Source: Bradyrhizobium lupini (GTDB taxonomy: Bacteria > Pseudomonadota > Alphaproteobacteria > Rhizobiales > Xanthobacteraceae). From it: DNA of 64,000 nt. The position numbers and the translations under genes are program-made. The first letter of the stretch is position 1; each line of letters starts with the position of its first letter. The notes below the pieces were generated by a model. That model did no database searches. It saw only the letters and a list, made by a program, of their open reading frames with translations, and was not told the DNA's origin. Below, one piece after another: positions 58,238 to 64,000 of the stretch. The stretch spans positions 1,178,001-1,242,000 of the forward strand of contig NZ_CP162553.1 in NCBI RefSeq assembly GCF_040939785.1. The letters run 5' to 3'.

Positions 58238-58350
58238 GCGCCCCACACCTGCGCGTGCGAACGCGGCGCGTCTGCTTGTCCCTGTGGATCAGACGGCCGC
58301 CAGGCTCGTGAAAGGCCGAAGGACTTTTTGACCGCGATGTTGGCGTCTTC

Positions 58351-58851
58351 TCAGAAGTCCAGCTTGTCGCGTATGGCATCAATTCCGGCTTTCGCGCACG
58401 CTTCGTCCGCGTCACCGCCCGGCGCGCCGGACACGCCGACCGCTCCGACCAGGGAGCCGCCGGCTTCAACGATCAGTCCTCCGGCAATGACGACCGCTCC
58501 GGGAAGGTTGCGAATGCCCGCCTGCATCATCCCCGGCTGGCTGATCGCATTGAGCTCGGTCGTGCTGGTCTTGAACGAAGCTGCTGTCCACGCCTTGCCT
58601 GCTGCCGTCGAGGGCGTGTGAGGGCCTGCAAAGCGATCGCGCAACATCACTTGCGTGACGCCGAAGCGATCGACGACGGCAACTGCAACCTGGTATCCAC
58701 GGGTGCGGCAGTTCGCCAACGCAGCGCGCGCAAGATCGAGCGCCAGTTCTGGACCGAGCGATTTGTAGGCGACCAGACCTTCCTCCGCCCGTACTGGGCA
58801 GATGGACGCAATCAGCAGGGCCGTCGCGACCGACAGGCATCGAACGTTCAT
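58351..58851 (-). CDS. GlcG/HbpS-family secreted protein
   Basis: About 166 residues. The start MNVRCLSVATALLIA at 58851 opens a signal peptide ending near VRAEE; an in-frame ATG at 58866 is possible. The HbpS/GlcG fold shows in AVAVVDRFGVTQVMLRDRFAG and GLIVEAGGSLVGAVGVSGAPGGDADE. Family members bind haem or form octamers in the periplasm. It ends a minus-strand group after TauE and LamG-like genes. Confidence 0.85.
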   Translation of the reverse strand: MNVRCLSVATALLIASICPVRAEEGLVAYKSLGPELALDLARAALANCRTRGYQVAVAVVDRFGVTQVMLRDRFAGPHTPSTAAGKAWTAASFKTSTTELNAISQPGMMQAGIRNLPGAVVIAGGLIVEAGGSLVGAVGVSGAPGGDADEACAKAGIDAIRDKLDF

Positions 58852-58880
58852 GGCAATCTCCGGCATAGGTGACCAAAGGC

Positions 58881-59585
58881 CTATTTGCTCTCACCATATG
58901 TCAGATCATCGAACAGGGTCACGCTATCTGCCTTGGTCCACAGGCCGATCATGCCCGCGTCCGGAATGGTGGCGTCTTCCACCTCGAACAATTGCTTTCC
59001 GTCATAGCTCACCTTGAACCGACTTCCTGCAAAGTCGCAGCGCAGCAGGTGCCATTGCCCGGACGACACCGGCGCGCTGACGCCATAGCCGCCTCTGCGA
59101 CCCACGATCTCGAGCGACATTCGAACGCCATTGATCGTCTTGTAGAGAACGACATTGTCCTCCAGCGCGTTAGCCCGGACCACGTAGTAATTGTCGGCAT
59201 CCTTCGCACGCCAAATGACTCCCGCGGCGCGATCCTCGGAGCCGGCAACGGCCTTGAATTTCACCTCGACGAAGCCGTCACGGATGGACGTATCGCGCTT
59301 GATGGCGAGGGGAAACGTCGCCCGTCCGGATTGCTTGAGAACGTTCGGCTTGCTTGGCGCCGTAGCCTCGGCCTCGACGGTCCATTTCGGCTGTCCCTTG
59401 CCGGTCATCGTCAAAGTCCACCCGTCGGGCGAAGTTCCGACAGCAGCGCTGTCGAAATTCAGGGTCTCGGCCATGGCATTTCCTCCCATCAACAAAGCCA
59501 GCATGGATGGCAGCGCAAGCCTGGCCCATGCAGAAGATTGAATTCGCGCGCGGCCTGCCGCGCTCGATCTGCACTCATCACTCAT
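58881..59585 (-). CDS. Secreted LamG/ConA-like (DUF1080-type) protein
   Basis: About 234 residues if started at 59585 (MSDECRSSAAGRARIQSSAW); MLALLMGGNAMA at 59504 is a shorter option. The signal sequence ends NAMA/ETLNF. The mature part is a jelly-roll, ConA-like fold (GFVEVKFKAVAG, DNYYVVRANALEDNVVLYK, WHLLRCDFAGSRFKVSYDG, GMIGLWTKAD), as in DUF1080 carbohydrate-binding or hydrolase proteins, but no catalytic site is identified. It lies 14 nt from HbpS. The same frame upstream carries an apparent remnant of another gene. Confidence 0.75.
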   Translation of the reverse strand: MSDECRSSAAGRARIQSSAWARLALPSMLALLMGGNAMAETLNFDSAAVGTSPDGWTLTMTGKGQPKWTVEAEATAPSKPNVLKQSGRATFPLAIKRDTSIRDGFVEVKFKAVAGSEDRAAGVIWRAKDADNYYVVRANALEDNVVLYKTINGVRMSLEIVGRRGGYGVSAPVSSGQWHLLRCDFAGSRFKVSYDGKQLFEVEDATIPDAGMIGLWTKADSVTLFDDLTYGESK

Positions 59586-59705
59586 CGGAGAATGCGAGGA
59601 GGCCCCCGTGAAGACGCGGCGCGTCTTCGGATCGAACGCGGCGTGATCGAAATCGCTGTTCAGTCCGTTCGGGATGGCGATGACGCCCAGTCGCTTCAAT
59701 AGCAT
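59586..59705 (-). pseudogene. N-terminal remnant of a YncE-like beta-propeller gene
   Basis: The 40 codons from the ATG at 59705 read LKRLGVIAIPNGLNSDFDHAAFDPKTRRVFTG. DFDHAAFDPKTRRVF is the opening blade typical of YncE/YVTN beta-propeller proteins. After about 34 residues it runs in frame into the LamG-like gene, so nearly all of the propeller is missing. The ATG overlaps the end of the TauE gene, as expected for a former operon member. Confidence 0.5.
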
Positions 59706-60457
59706 GATGCCCGATCAGCGGAAAAAGGGAGGGTCGAGACGACCAGCGAGAGCCCCGCCAACAGCAACAGTGCCAACACAGCCTTGCGAAAGGTCTCGTC
59801 CTGGATGGTCCCGAACATCTTGAAGCCGGACCAAAGGCCGGCGACCATGAAGGGAACGCCCAACGCGTACAGCACCAGTGTTTCCCTGGTAATGGAGCCG
59901 GCCGCTGCCTGGGACAAGGAGATGACCACGAAGGCGATGAACAGCACCGGCTGAAACACGGCCCGCTGCAAATCCTTCGGCCAACCGCGCCATTGGCACG
60001 ATATCGTGGAGATCACGCCGCCGAGCCCCGTCAACCCGCCAAGCATCCCATTCGAGATGCCTATTGCGATGTCTGCTCCGGTGCCGATTCTCATGGGCGC
60101 GAACACAGGGCGCGCCAAGCCGTAAATGGAGTAAATCATCAACAACACACCGACTCCGAACCTCAGATAGAGGGGATTGAGATAGACGAGAATTTCAACG
60201 CCAATCGGAATGCCGATGACTGTTCCAAGCGCGAGAGGCCATGCCTTGCGCAGATCCAGGACATGTCGCAGCCTATAAATGCCGTAGCCTTGGGTGAGCA
60301 GACCGTACCCCGCGATCAAAGTGGCGGTCTGGATCGGCGTGATGATGTGCAGCCAGACACCAGAGACGACCAGGCCCATCGCGAAGCCAGAGAAGCCGCT
60401 GACGAAGCCACCGGCAAGGGCGGCAAGAGCAAAGATAGCGAAGCCAAGTGCGTCCAT
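59696..60457 (-). CDS. TauE/SafE-family sulfite exporter-like permease
   Basis: A 253-residue inner-membrane protein with about eight helices. Duplicated TauE motifs are SGFSGFAMGLVVSGVWLHII and SNGMLGGLTGLGGVIST. Family members export sulfite or organosulfonate-related anions; the substrate here is unknown. It heads the minus-strand group TauE - propeller remnant - LamG-like - HbpS. A CTCCCCGTGAG element lies 47-58 nt upstream of its start. Confidence 0.85.
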   Translation of the reverse strand: MDALGFAIFALAALAGGFVSGFSGFAMGLVVSGVWLHIITPIQTATLIAGYGLLTQGYGIYRLRHVLDLRKAWPLALGTVIGIPIGVEILVYLNPLYLRFGVGVLLMIYSIYGLARPVFAPMRIGTGADIAIGISNGMLGGLTGLGGVISTISCQWRGWPKDLQRAVFQPVLFIAFVVISLSQAAAGSITRETLVLYALGVPFMVAGLWSGFKMFGTIQDETFRKAVLALLLLAGLSLVVSTLPFSADRASCY

Positions 60458-60504
60458 ATGATCGTCCAGGGATCGAGGTGGCGAGCGCTTGGATGGGACT
60501 CCAT

Positions 60505-60530
60505 CTCACGGGGAGGTCTCGGTATCCCCG
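60505..60530 (-). promoter_or_regulatory. CCCCGTGAG hairpin element upstream of TauE
   Basis: Plus-strand CTCACGGGGAG (60505-60515) followed by TATCCCCG, forming a short GGGGA/TCCCC stem. Read in the direction of TauE it is CTCCCCGTGAG, ending 47 nt before its ATG. The same 11-mer occurs in sense before the ATP-grasp gene at 63188. Confidence 0.5.
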
Positions 60531-60880
60531 AATCGTCAGTTGTTATGTCAGATGCTTCTCTCGCCCATCGAATAGCTTCGAAGCGTGCCGTCCTGGTCGT
60601 AGACGAAGCGATAATGGACTTCGTCCGACATGCCGCGGATTCGACTCGGGTCGCACGACAGCGGCTTCATGACGCAGGAAATGGCAGTCCTCCATTGAGA
60701 TCACGGATGAATTTCGAGTTGGATGGTTCACGATCGCTGCCGCCCGGCAGAGTCCGTCGGCACGGTGATCCCACCGCCGACAGCGAGGCCCTGGTGGGCG
60801 CGAAACGGATAAAGGGGCTTGGAGAGGGGATCGGAAAACGGAAGACATGCAGCGTCCTTGTCGAAACCGGGACGCGATTC

Positions 60881-60922
60881 TTGGGCATGTCGCCTCACGG
60901 GGAGATCGCTTCCCCGTGAGGC
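60881..60922. repeat. Hairpin repeat, copy A (12-bp perfect stem)
   Basis: GCCTCACGGGGA (60892-60903) pairs with TCCCCGTGAGGC (60911-60922), loop GATCGCT. The 29 nt at 60881-60909 recur exactly at 62920-62948. Confidence 0.8.
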
Positions 60923-61083
60923 AAATATTACGCGCCGGTCGAATTTGTCAATGCCGTCGAAGCTTTGTTTCTAACCACTAGACGGCGCGGATCCGACCAA
61001 GCTTCTCGTCACCTGCTGGTGCTCGTGAACGTGTCACCCATATATGTCGCTGTCGGCTTGGACCGCAGATGATTGATTTTGGC

Positions 61084-61395
61084 TCAACGGCGCTCGGCGT
61101 TGTCAGGCCGGGCCCGCCAATCACGTCCCACCGTTTGATGATCCTGATCCGATTGATCGGCTCGGCCGGCGCGATCGCCATCGGTGCCGCCTTGCGCCTT
61201 CCAATCACGTTCGATCTTAACGTCTTCGGCGTTCTTCCTGTCTTGGTCTCGGGCCTGTTCAGCTTGCTCGGGAGTTCGATCCGGCTGCACCGGAACGGTC
61301 GCCTGCGCCTGACGTGCAGGAGCCGTCTCGTCGGCGCGTGAGGGACTGAGCGTACAAGACAGCAATACTGCCGCGGTGATCACTAGGACACGCAT
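61084..61395 (-). CDS. Secreted small hypothetical protein with DWKA/DWRA repeat
   Basis: A 103-residue protein. The signal peptide MRVLVITAAVLLSCTLSPSRA is followed by a Q/A/P-rich linker, a charged region (EDVKIERDWKAQGG) and a second similar motif (VGRDWRARPDN). The ERDWKA/GRDWRA repeat recurs in small secreted bradyrhizobial proteins (recalled). Function unknown. A near-EcfG promoter (cGAAC-N16-CGTT) lies 27 nt upstream. Confidence 0.7.
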   Translation of the reverse strand: MRVLVITAAVLLSCTLSPSRADETAPARQAQATVPVQPDRTPEQAEQARDQDRKNAEDVKIERDWKAQGGTDGDRAGRADQSDQDHQTVGRDWRARPDNAERR

Positions 61396-61422
61396 GCCTA
61401 CCTCCTCCGTTCGTAGAACGGT

Positions 61423-61447
61423 AACGACCGATACAAGCTTGGGTTCG
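61423..61447 (-). promoter_or_regulatory. Near-consensus EcfG promoter
   Basis: On the minus strand CGAAC (61447-61443), 16 nt, CGTT (61426-61423). One mismatch in the -35 and a perfect -10. It ends 27 nt upstream of the DWKA-repeat gene start. Confidence 0.4.
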
Positions 61448-61548
61448 GAACGGTCGGAGCCGTTTCAGTGCTGCAATGCGATACTTGCGCGTAAATTTGG
61501 CCAGCTCGCATTTCACCGAACCTCTTCGCGCGCAGCTCCCGCCTCGCA

Positions 61549-62457
61549 TCAGCTCTTCGTGCTCGCCGTCTTGTCGAGCGCCGCGCGCAGGCCCTCCGCA
61601 AGCTTGACGGCATCATCGTTGGCCCAGAAGTGCATGAAGAAGAGCCGAGGCTGTTCGTCCAGCATGTGGCTGTGCAGCGCGGTCACCTCAATGCCGCGCG
61701 TCCGAAGCGCGAGGATAACCGGGTTCACTTCGTCGCTGGTCAGCACGAAGTCGCCCGTAATGGCCGCCCTACCCGCGCCCGTCGGCTGGAAGTTGATGGC
61801 GATTGCGACGCCCATGGCGGCGACGGGGGTCAACAGCATGCCGTCCTCCGTGATGGGGTCGCGCCGCTTCACGTTGAACTGGTAGACGCCGCCGTTCGCC
61901 TGCCCCTTGACGCCGATGATCTGGTCGAGCTTCGCCGTGTCGAGGTCGATGGCGGGCGGCGGATTCGCCGGCGCCGTGACCGTCAGCGGGGTCTTGCTTT
62001 CGGCCAGGGCATCATGGATCGCCGCGGCCAGCTTGACCGGGTCGCCATGTCCGGCGACGTGCATGTAGAACGTCGCCGGGCTCGCACGCAGCAGATGATT
62101 GTGCACGGCGGTGATCTCGAGCCCGCTCGCGATCATCTTCGCCATCACCGGATTGATCTCGGTTTCGAGCAGCACAAGATCGCCCATGACCATGGCGCCG
62201 CTATGCGCAGGCTTGAACGCGATCCAGCCACCGAGCGCCAGCGCCGGCTTGATCGCGACGCCGTCCAATGTCACGGAGAGATCGGTGCGGGGAAAGCCGT
62301 AACGGCGGACGTCGTCCGAGACGGCGGGCTTGCGGCCCAGGGTCTCGTCCACCTTCTGCCAGTCGGCATCCTGGGCATATGCCGGGATGAAGGGGCCGAA
62401 GCGAAATGCAAGAAGGCAGACGCCAATGCCGACCACGGCCCAGATGATTCTTTTCAT
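61549..62457 (-). CDS. DUF1259 protein, two tandem LppY/LpqO-like domains
   Basis: A 302-residue exported protein starting MKRIIWAVVGIGVCLLAFRF at 62457. After the signal or anchor (about 4-25), two DUF1259 halves follow: about 30-155 (LALGGWIAFKP, VLLETEINPVMAKMIASGLEITAVHNHLL, FYMHVAGHGD) and about 160-300 (VLTSDEVNPVILALRTRGIEVTALHSHML, FFMHFWANDD). The paired His motifs (HNH, HSH, FYMH, FFMH) suggest metal binding. Function of the family is not established. It follows the PepSY gene by 16 nt. Confidence 0.85.
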   Translation of the reverse strand: MKRIIWAVVGIGVCLLAFRFGPFIPAYAQDADWQKVDETLGRKPAVSDDVRRYGFPRTDLSVTLDGVAIKPALALGGWIAFKPAHSGAMVMGDLVLLETEINPVMAKMIASGLEITAVHNHLLRASPATFYMHVAGHGDPVKLAAAIHDALAESKTPLTVTAPANPPPAIDLDTAKLDQIIGVKGQANGGVYQFNVKRRDPITEDGMLLTPVAAMGVAIAINFQPTGAGRAAITGDFVLTSDEVNPVILALRTRGIEVTALHSHMLDEQPRLFFMHFWANDDAVKLAEGLRAALDKTASTKS

Positions 62458-62473
62458 CGTGCTACTCCTCGGC

Positions 62474-62707
62474 TTAGTTTCGCTCTTTAACCCGACCACT
62501 GCTGTCGACGACCAGCGTCACCGCCTTGCCGTTCTTCACCGCCTTGGCGGTGACGCCTTCAGCCGTCGACTTGATATCGCTGACTTGCGCGTAGCCGGCC
62601 GCCTGGATCTTGGCGACCAACTCCTCCTGTGTCAGAGCGTGCGCGCTCGACAGCACGCCCGCGATCGCAAGCAACAGGACCGTGCGGAAGATTGCTCGTG
62701 TTCGCAT
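62474..62707 (-). CDS. PepSY-domain secreted protein
   Basis: A 77-residue protein. The start MRTRAIFRTVLLLAI at 62707 has GGAG at good spacing; ATG 62713 is too close to it. A signal peptide is cleaved near AHA/LTQEEL. The single PepSY fold has EELVAKIQAAGYAQVSDIKS and NGKAVTLVVDSSGRV. Such proteins may bind or inhibit peptidases or act in the envelope. Operon with the DUF1259 gene. Confidence 0.83.
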   Translation of the reverse strand: MRTRAIFRTVLLLAIAGVLSSAHALTQEELVAKIQAAGYAQVSDIKSTAEGVTAKAVKNGKAVTLVVDSSGRVKERN

Positions 62708-62919
62708 GATCATTCTCCTGGTCTTGTCCTGCCCCAAGTGAAGTCCGTTTCGCGATCTTCCCCTACTCGGTGCCAACACGGCGCAACAGGCCGCGGGCAT
62801 CAATGCGCACAGCGATGCGACCGGCGCGGACGCCGTGCCGAGAAATCGAGCCAGTCTGCTGGATGCAATCGAGGAAAGTATGATGACATGGTGCGCCCTT
62901 GGTGATCAGGACGCGATGC

Positions 62920-62962
62920 TTGGGCATGTCGCCTCACGGGGAGATCGCACATCCCCGAACCC
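62920..62962. repeat. Hairpin repeat, copy B
   Basis: The 29-nt block at 62920-62948 is identical to 60881-60909. It is followed by ACATCCCCGAA, so the hairpin is shorter (GGGGA/TCCCC) than in copy A. Confidence 0.75.
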
Positions 62963-63130
62963 AAGTAAAAACCCGAGGGCGGCGGCTGTCAACGGGCGTA
63001 GGCTTCGGGCGGCCCACCGAAGTCGCCGACGAACGTCACAAAGAATTCACCGCTCCGCGGAACCGCGCCAGCCATGTCTTGAAACTCGCGGACGGCCCCG
63101 CTAGTGTCCTTTGCGTGGGGACAAAGCAGA

Positions 63131-63143
63131 CTCCCCGTGAGGC
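63131..63143 (+). promoter_or_regulatory. CTCCCCGTGAGGC element upstream of ATP-grasp gene
   Basis: The 13-mer is the exact reverse complement of GCCTCACGGGGAG in copies A and B. It ends 44 nt before the ATG at 63188, the same sense orientation and similar distance as the copy before TauE. Confidence 0.5.
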
Positions 63144-63187
63144 CTCGGTCCAAGCTCTGCGCAGCACGCCATTCGTGGAGCTTGCGC

Positions 63188-64000
63188 ATGGACATCGAAC
63201 GACACCCTTCTCATCGACACACCGTCGCCATCCTCTCACGCGGAGACGCTGCCGCGCGGCGGGATGCGACGGCGCAAAACAGCCGCTTCGTACACGTCTT
63301 CGAAGCACTCGCCGCCGTCGGCATTGAAGCCCAGCCGGCGATCTATGATGAAAGCTTCGCCGAGGACGTTCGTGAACAATTGCTCGCGATTGACGGCGTG
63401 CTGGTCTGGGTCAACCCCATTCAAGACCGTCGAGATCGCGCTGGTCTCGACGCATTGCTGCGGGACGTCGCGGCTCAGGGCGTGTGGGTCAGCGCTCATC
63501 CCGATGTCATCCTCAAGATGGGCACCAAGGAGGTACTCTATCGTACCCGCTCGATGGGCTGGGGATGCGACACGGCGTTATATCAAAGCGCCGAGGCCGT
63601 GCGCGCCGAGTTGCCGACACGGCTCGCCGCTGGTCCGCGCGTGATCAAGCGCAACCGGGGCAATGGCGGCCAAGGCGTCTGGAAGGTCGAGAGTCTGCCG
63701 ACCTCCTCCATGATAAAGGTGCTGGACGCGACGAAAGACGCGCCCGAGGAACTGACGCTGGATGATTTTCTCCGTCGTTGCGCGGAGTATTTCGAGAACG
63801 GCAGCGTGATCGACCAACCATTCCAGCCTCGCTTAAGCGAAGGCGTGGTGCGTTGCTACATGGCGGGCGATCGCTGTGCCGGCTTCGGCTATCACAAGGT
63901 CAAAGCCCTGGTCGACTCGCCGGCCGCCCGTTCCGAGGCCGGACCGCGCCTCTACACCTCGAACGCAGAGCCGCGTTTCCAGCGGCTGCGTCGGTTGATG
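63188..64000 (+). CDS. Cj0069-family ATP-grasp-like protein, cut by window end
   Basis: An open frame from the ATG at 63188 through the last base, at least 271 residues: MDIERHPSHRHTVAILSRGD... An N-terminal alpha/beta pre-ATP-grasp region (IDGVLVWVNPIQDRRDRAG, SAHPDVILKMGTKEVLYRTR) is followed by ATP-grasp-type segments (GPRVIKRNRGNGGQGVWKVE, with Lys and Gly-rich loop). Such enzymes join carboxylates to amines or thiols using ATP; the substrate is unknown. The family name is from recall of similar proteins. The frame is intact with high third-position GC. Confidence 0.75.
   Translation, partial: MDIERHPSHRHTVAILSRGDAAARRDATAQNSRFVHVFEALAAVGIEAQPAIYDESFAEDVREQLLAIDGVLVWVNPIQDRRDRAGLDALLRDVAAQGVWVSAHPDVILKMGTKEVLYRTRSMGWGCDTALYQSAEAVRAELPTRLAAGPRVIKRNRGNGGQGVWKVESLPTSSMIKVLDATKDAPEELTLDDFLRRCAEYFENGSVIDQPFQPRLSEGVVRCYMAGDRCAGFGYHKVKALVDSPAARSEAGPRLYTSNAEPRFQRLRRLM

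Larger units (their letters stand above)
60458..61083. other. 626-bp gap with repeated hairpin elements
   Basis: No convincing gene on either strand. It holds two copies of the GGGGA/TCCCC hairpin element (60505-60530 and 60881-60922); the second is a perfect 12-bp stem. The rest shows nothing recognised. Confidence 0.55.
62708..63187. other. 480-bp intergenic region between divergent genes
   Basis: No gene recognised. It holds copy B of the 29-nt repeat (62920-62948) and an inverted CTCCCCGTGAGGC at 63131-63143. Confidence 0.55.

Noticed and set aside
60881..60922. Mn-sensing yybP-ykoY or fluoride riboswitch
   Set aside because: The GGGGAG stretch is suggestive, but the conserved loops and helices of those riboswitches are not seen.
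61069..61341. 90-codon plus-strand ORF with hydrophobic stretches
   Set aside because: Antisense to the DWKA-repeat protein, whose signal peptide and repeat motif are more convincing.

Overview
The window looks like chromosome of a Bradyrhizobium-type alphaproteobacterium (Nitrobacteraceae). The evidence is high GC, alphaproteobacterial protein families, the ccmI-ccmE-ccmF-ccmH (cycHJKL) order followed by degP, a response regulator, a kinase and glnE, several small families typical of bradyrhizobia, and many intergenic palindromic repeats. I see no rRNA, tRNA, CRISPR array, IS element or phage. Placement below family level is inference.

Layout. 0-2 kb: a secreted PxGK-repeat peptide, a secreted cysteine-containing protein, then about 1 kb of repeat-rich non-coding DNA. 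2-9 kb: nitronate monooxygenase and quinone oxidoreductase, a CDF metal exporter, a PleC/DivJ-like kinase, a LysR regulator. 9-20.6 kb (minus strand): glnE, a two-component pair, degP with its own terminator, and the cytochrome c maturation operon. 20.7-25 kb: two unknown proteins and a second two-component pair. 25-33 kb: Ku, small proteins, a lone Flp pilin, and an envelope-polysaccharide group (two membrane proteins, a GtrB-like glycosyltransferase, a methyltransferase). 33-43.5 kb: a ThDP enzyme, a triple-GAF kinase, an MFS exporter, a YcgN-type protein, a PBP1-class enzyme, and a DUF1214/DUF1254 pair. 43.5-52 kb: a universal stress protein and a full Mrp Na+/H+ antiporter operon (mrpAB-C-D-E-F-G) bracketed by two tiny membrane proteins. 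52-64 kb: an accessory stretch of two Rnk/GreA-type genes, very short ORFs with intrinsic terminators, a hybrid kinase and stand-alone receiver, DUF1127, TauE, LamG-like, HbpS, DUF1259 and PepSY proteins, and the start of a Cj0069-type ATP-grasp gene.

Two themes stand out. First, at least eleven genes or gene ends are broken by small indels, nearly all in homopolymers (glnE twice, mrpA twice, two kinases, the MFS exporter and others). A shared sequencing or consensus error explains this better than mass pseudogenisation, so I annotate these as single genes with a frameshift. Second, stress-type regulation recurs: one perfect match to the alphaproteobacterial EcfG promoter (GGAAC-N16-CGTT) precedes a small membrane protein gene divergent from ku, and near-matches with the same spacing precede genes in the 54-61 kb stretch.

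The best candidates for undescribed biology are: a repeated CTCCCCGTGAG hairpin element placed about 45-60 nt upstream of both the TauE and ATP-grasp genes; a 33-codon ORF ending directly at an intrinsic terminator ahead of the rnk pair; an 80-bp promoter-terminator unit at 43.7 kb; and the tiny membrane proteins bracketing the mrp operon.
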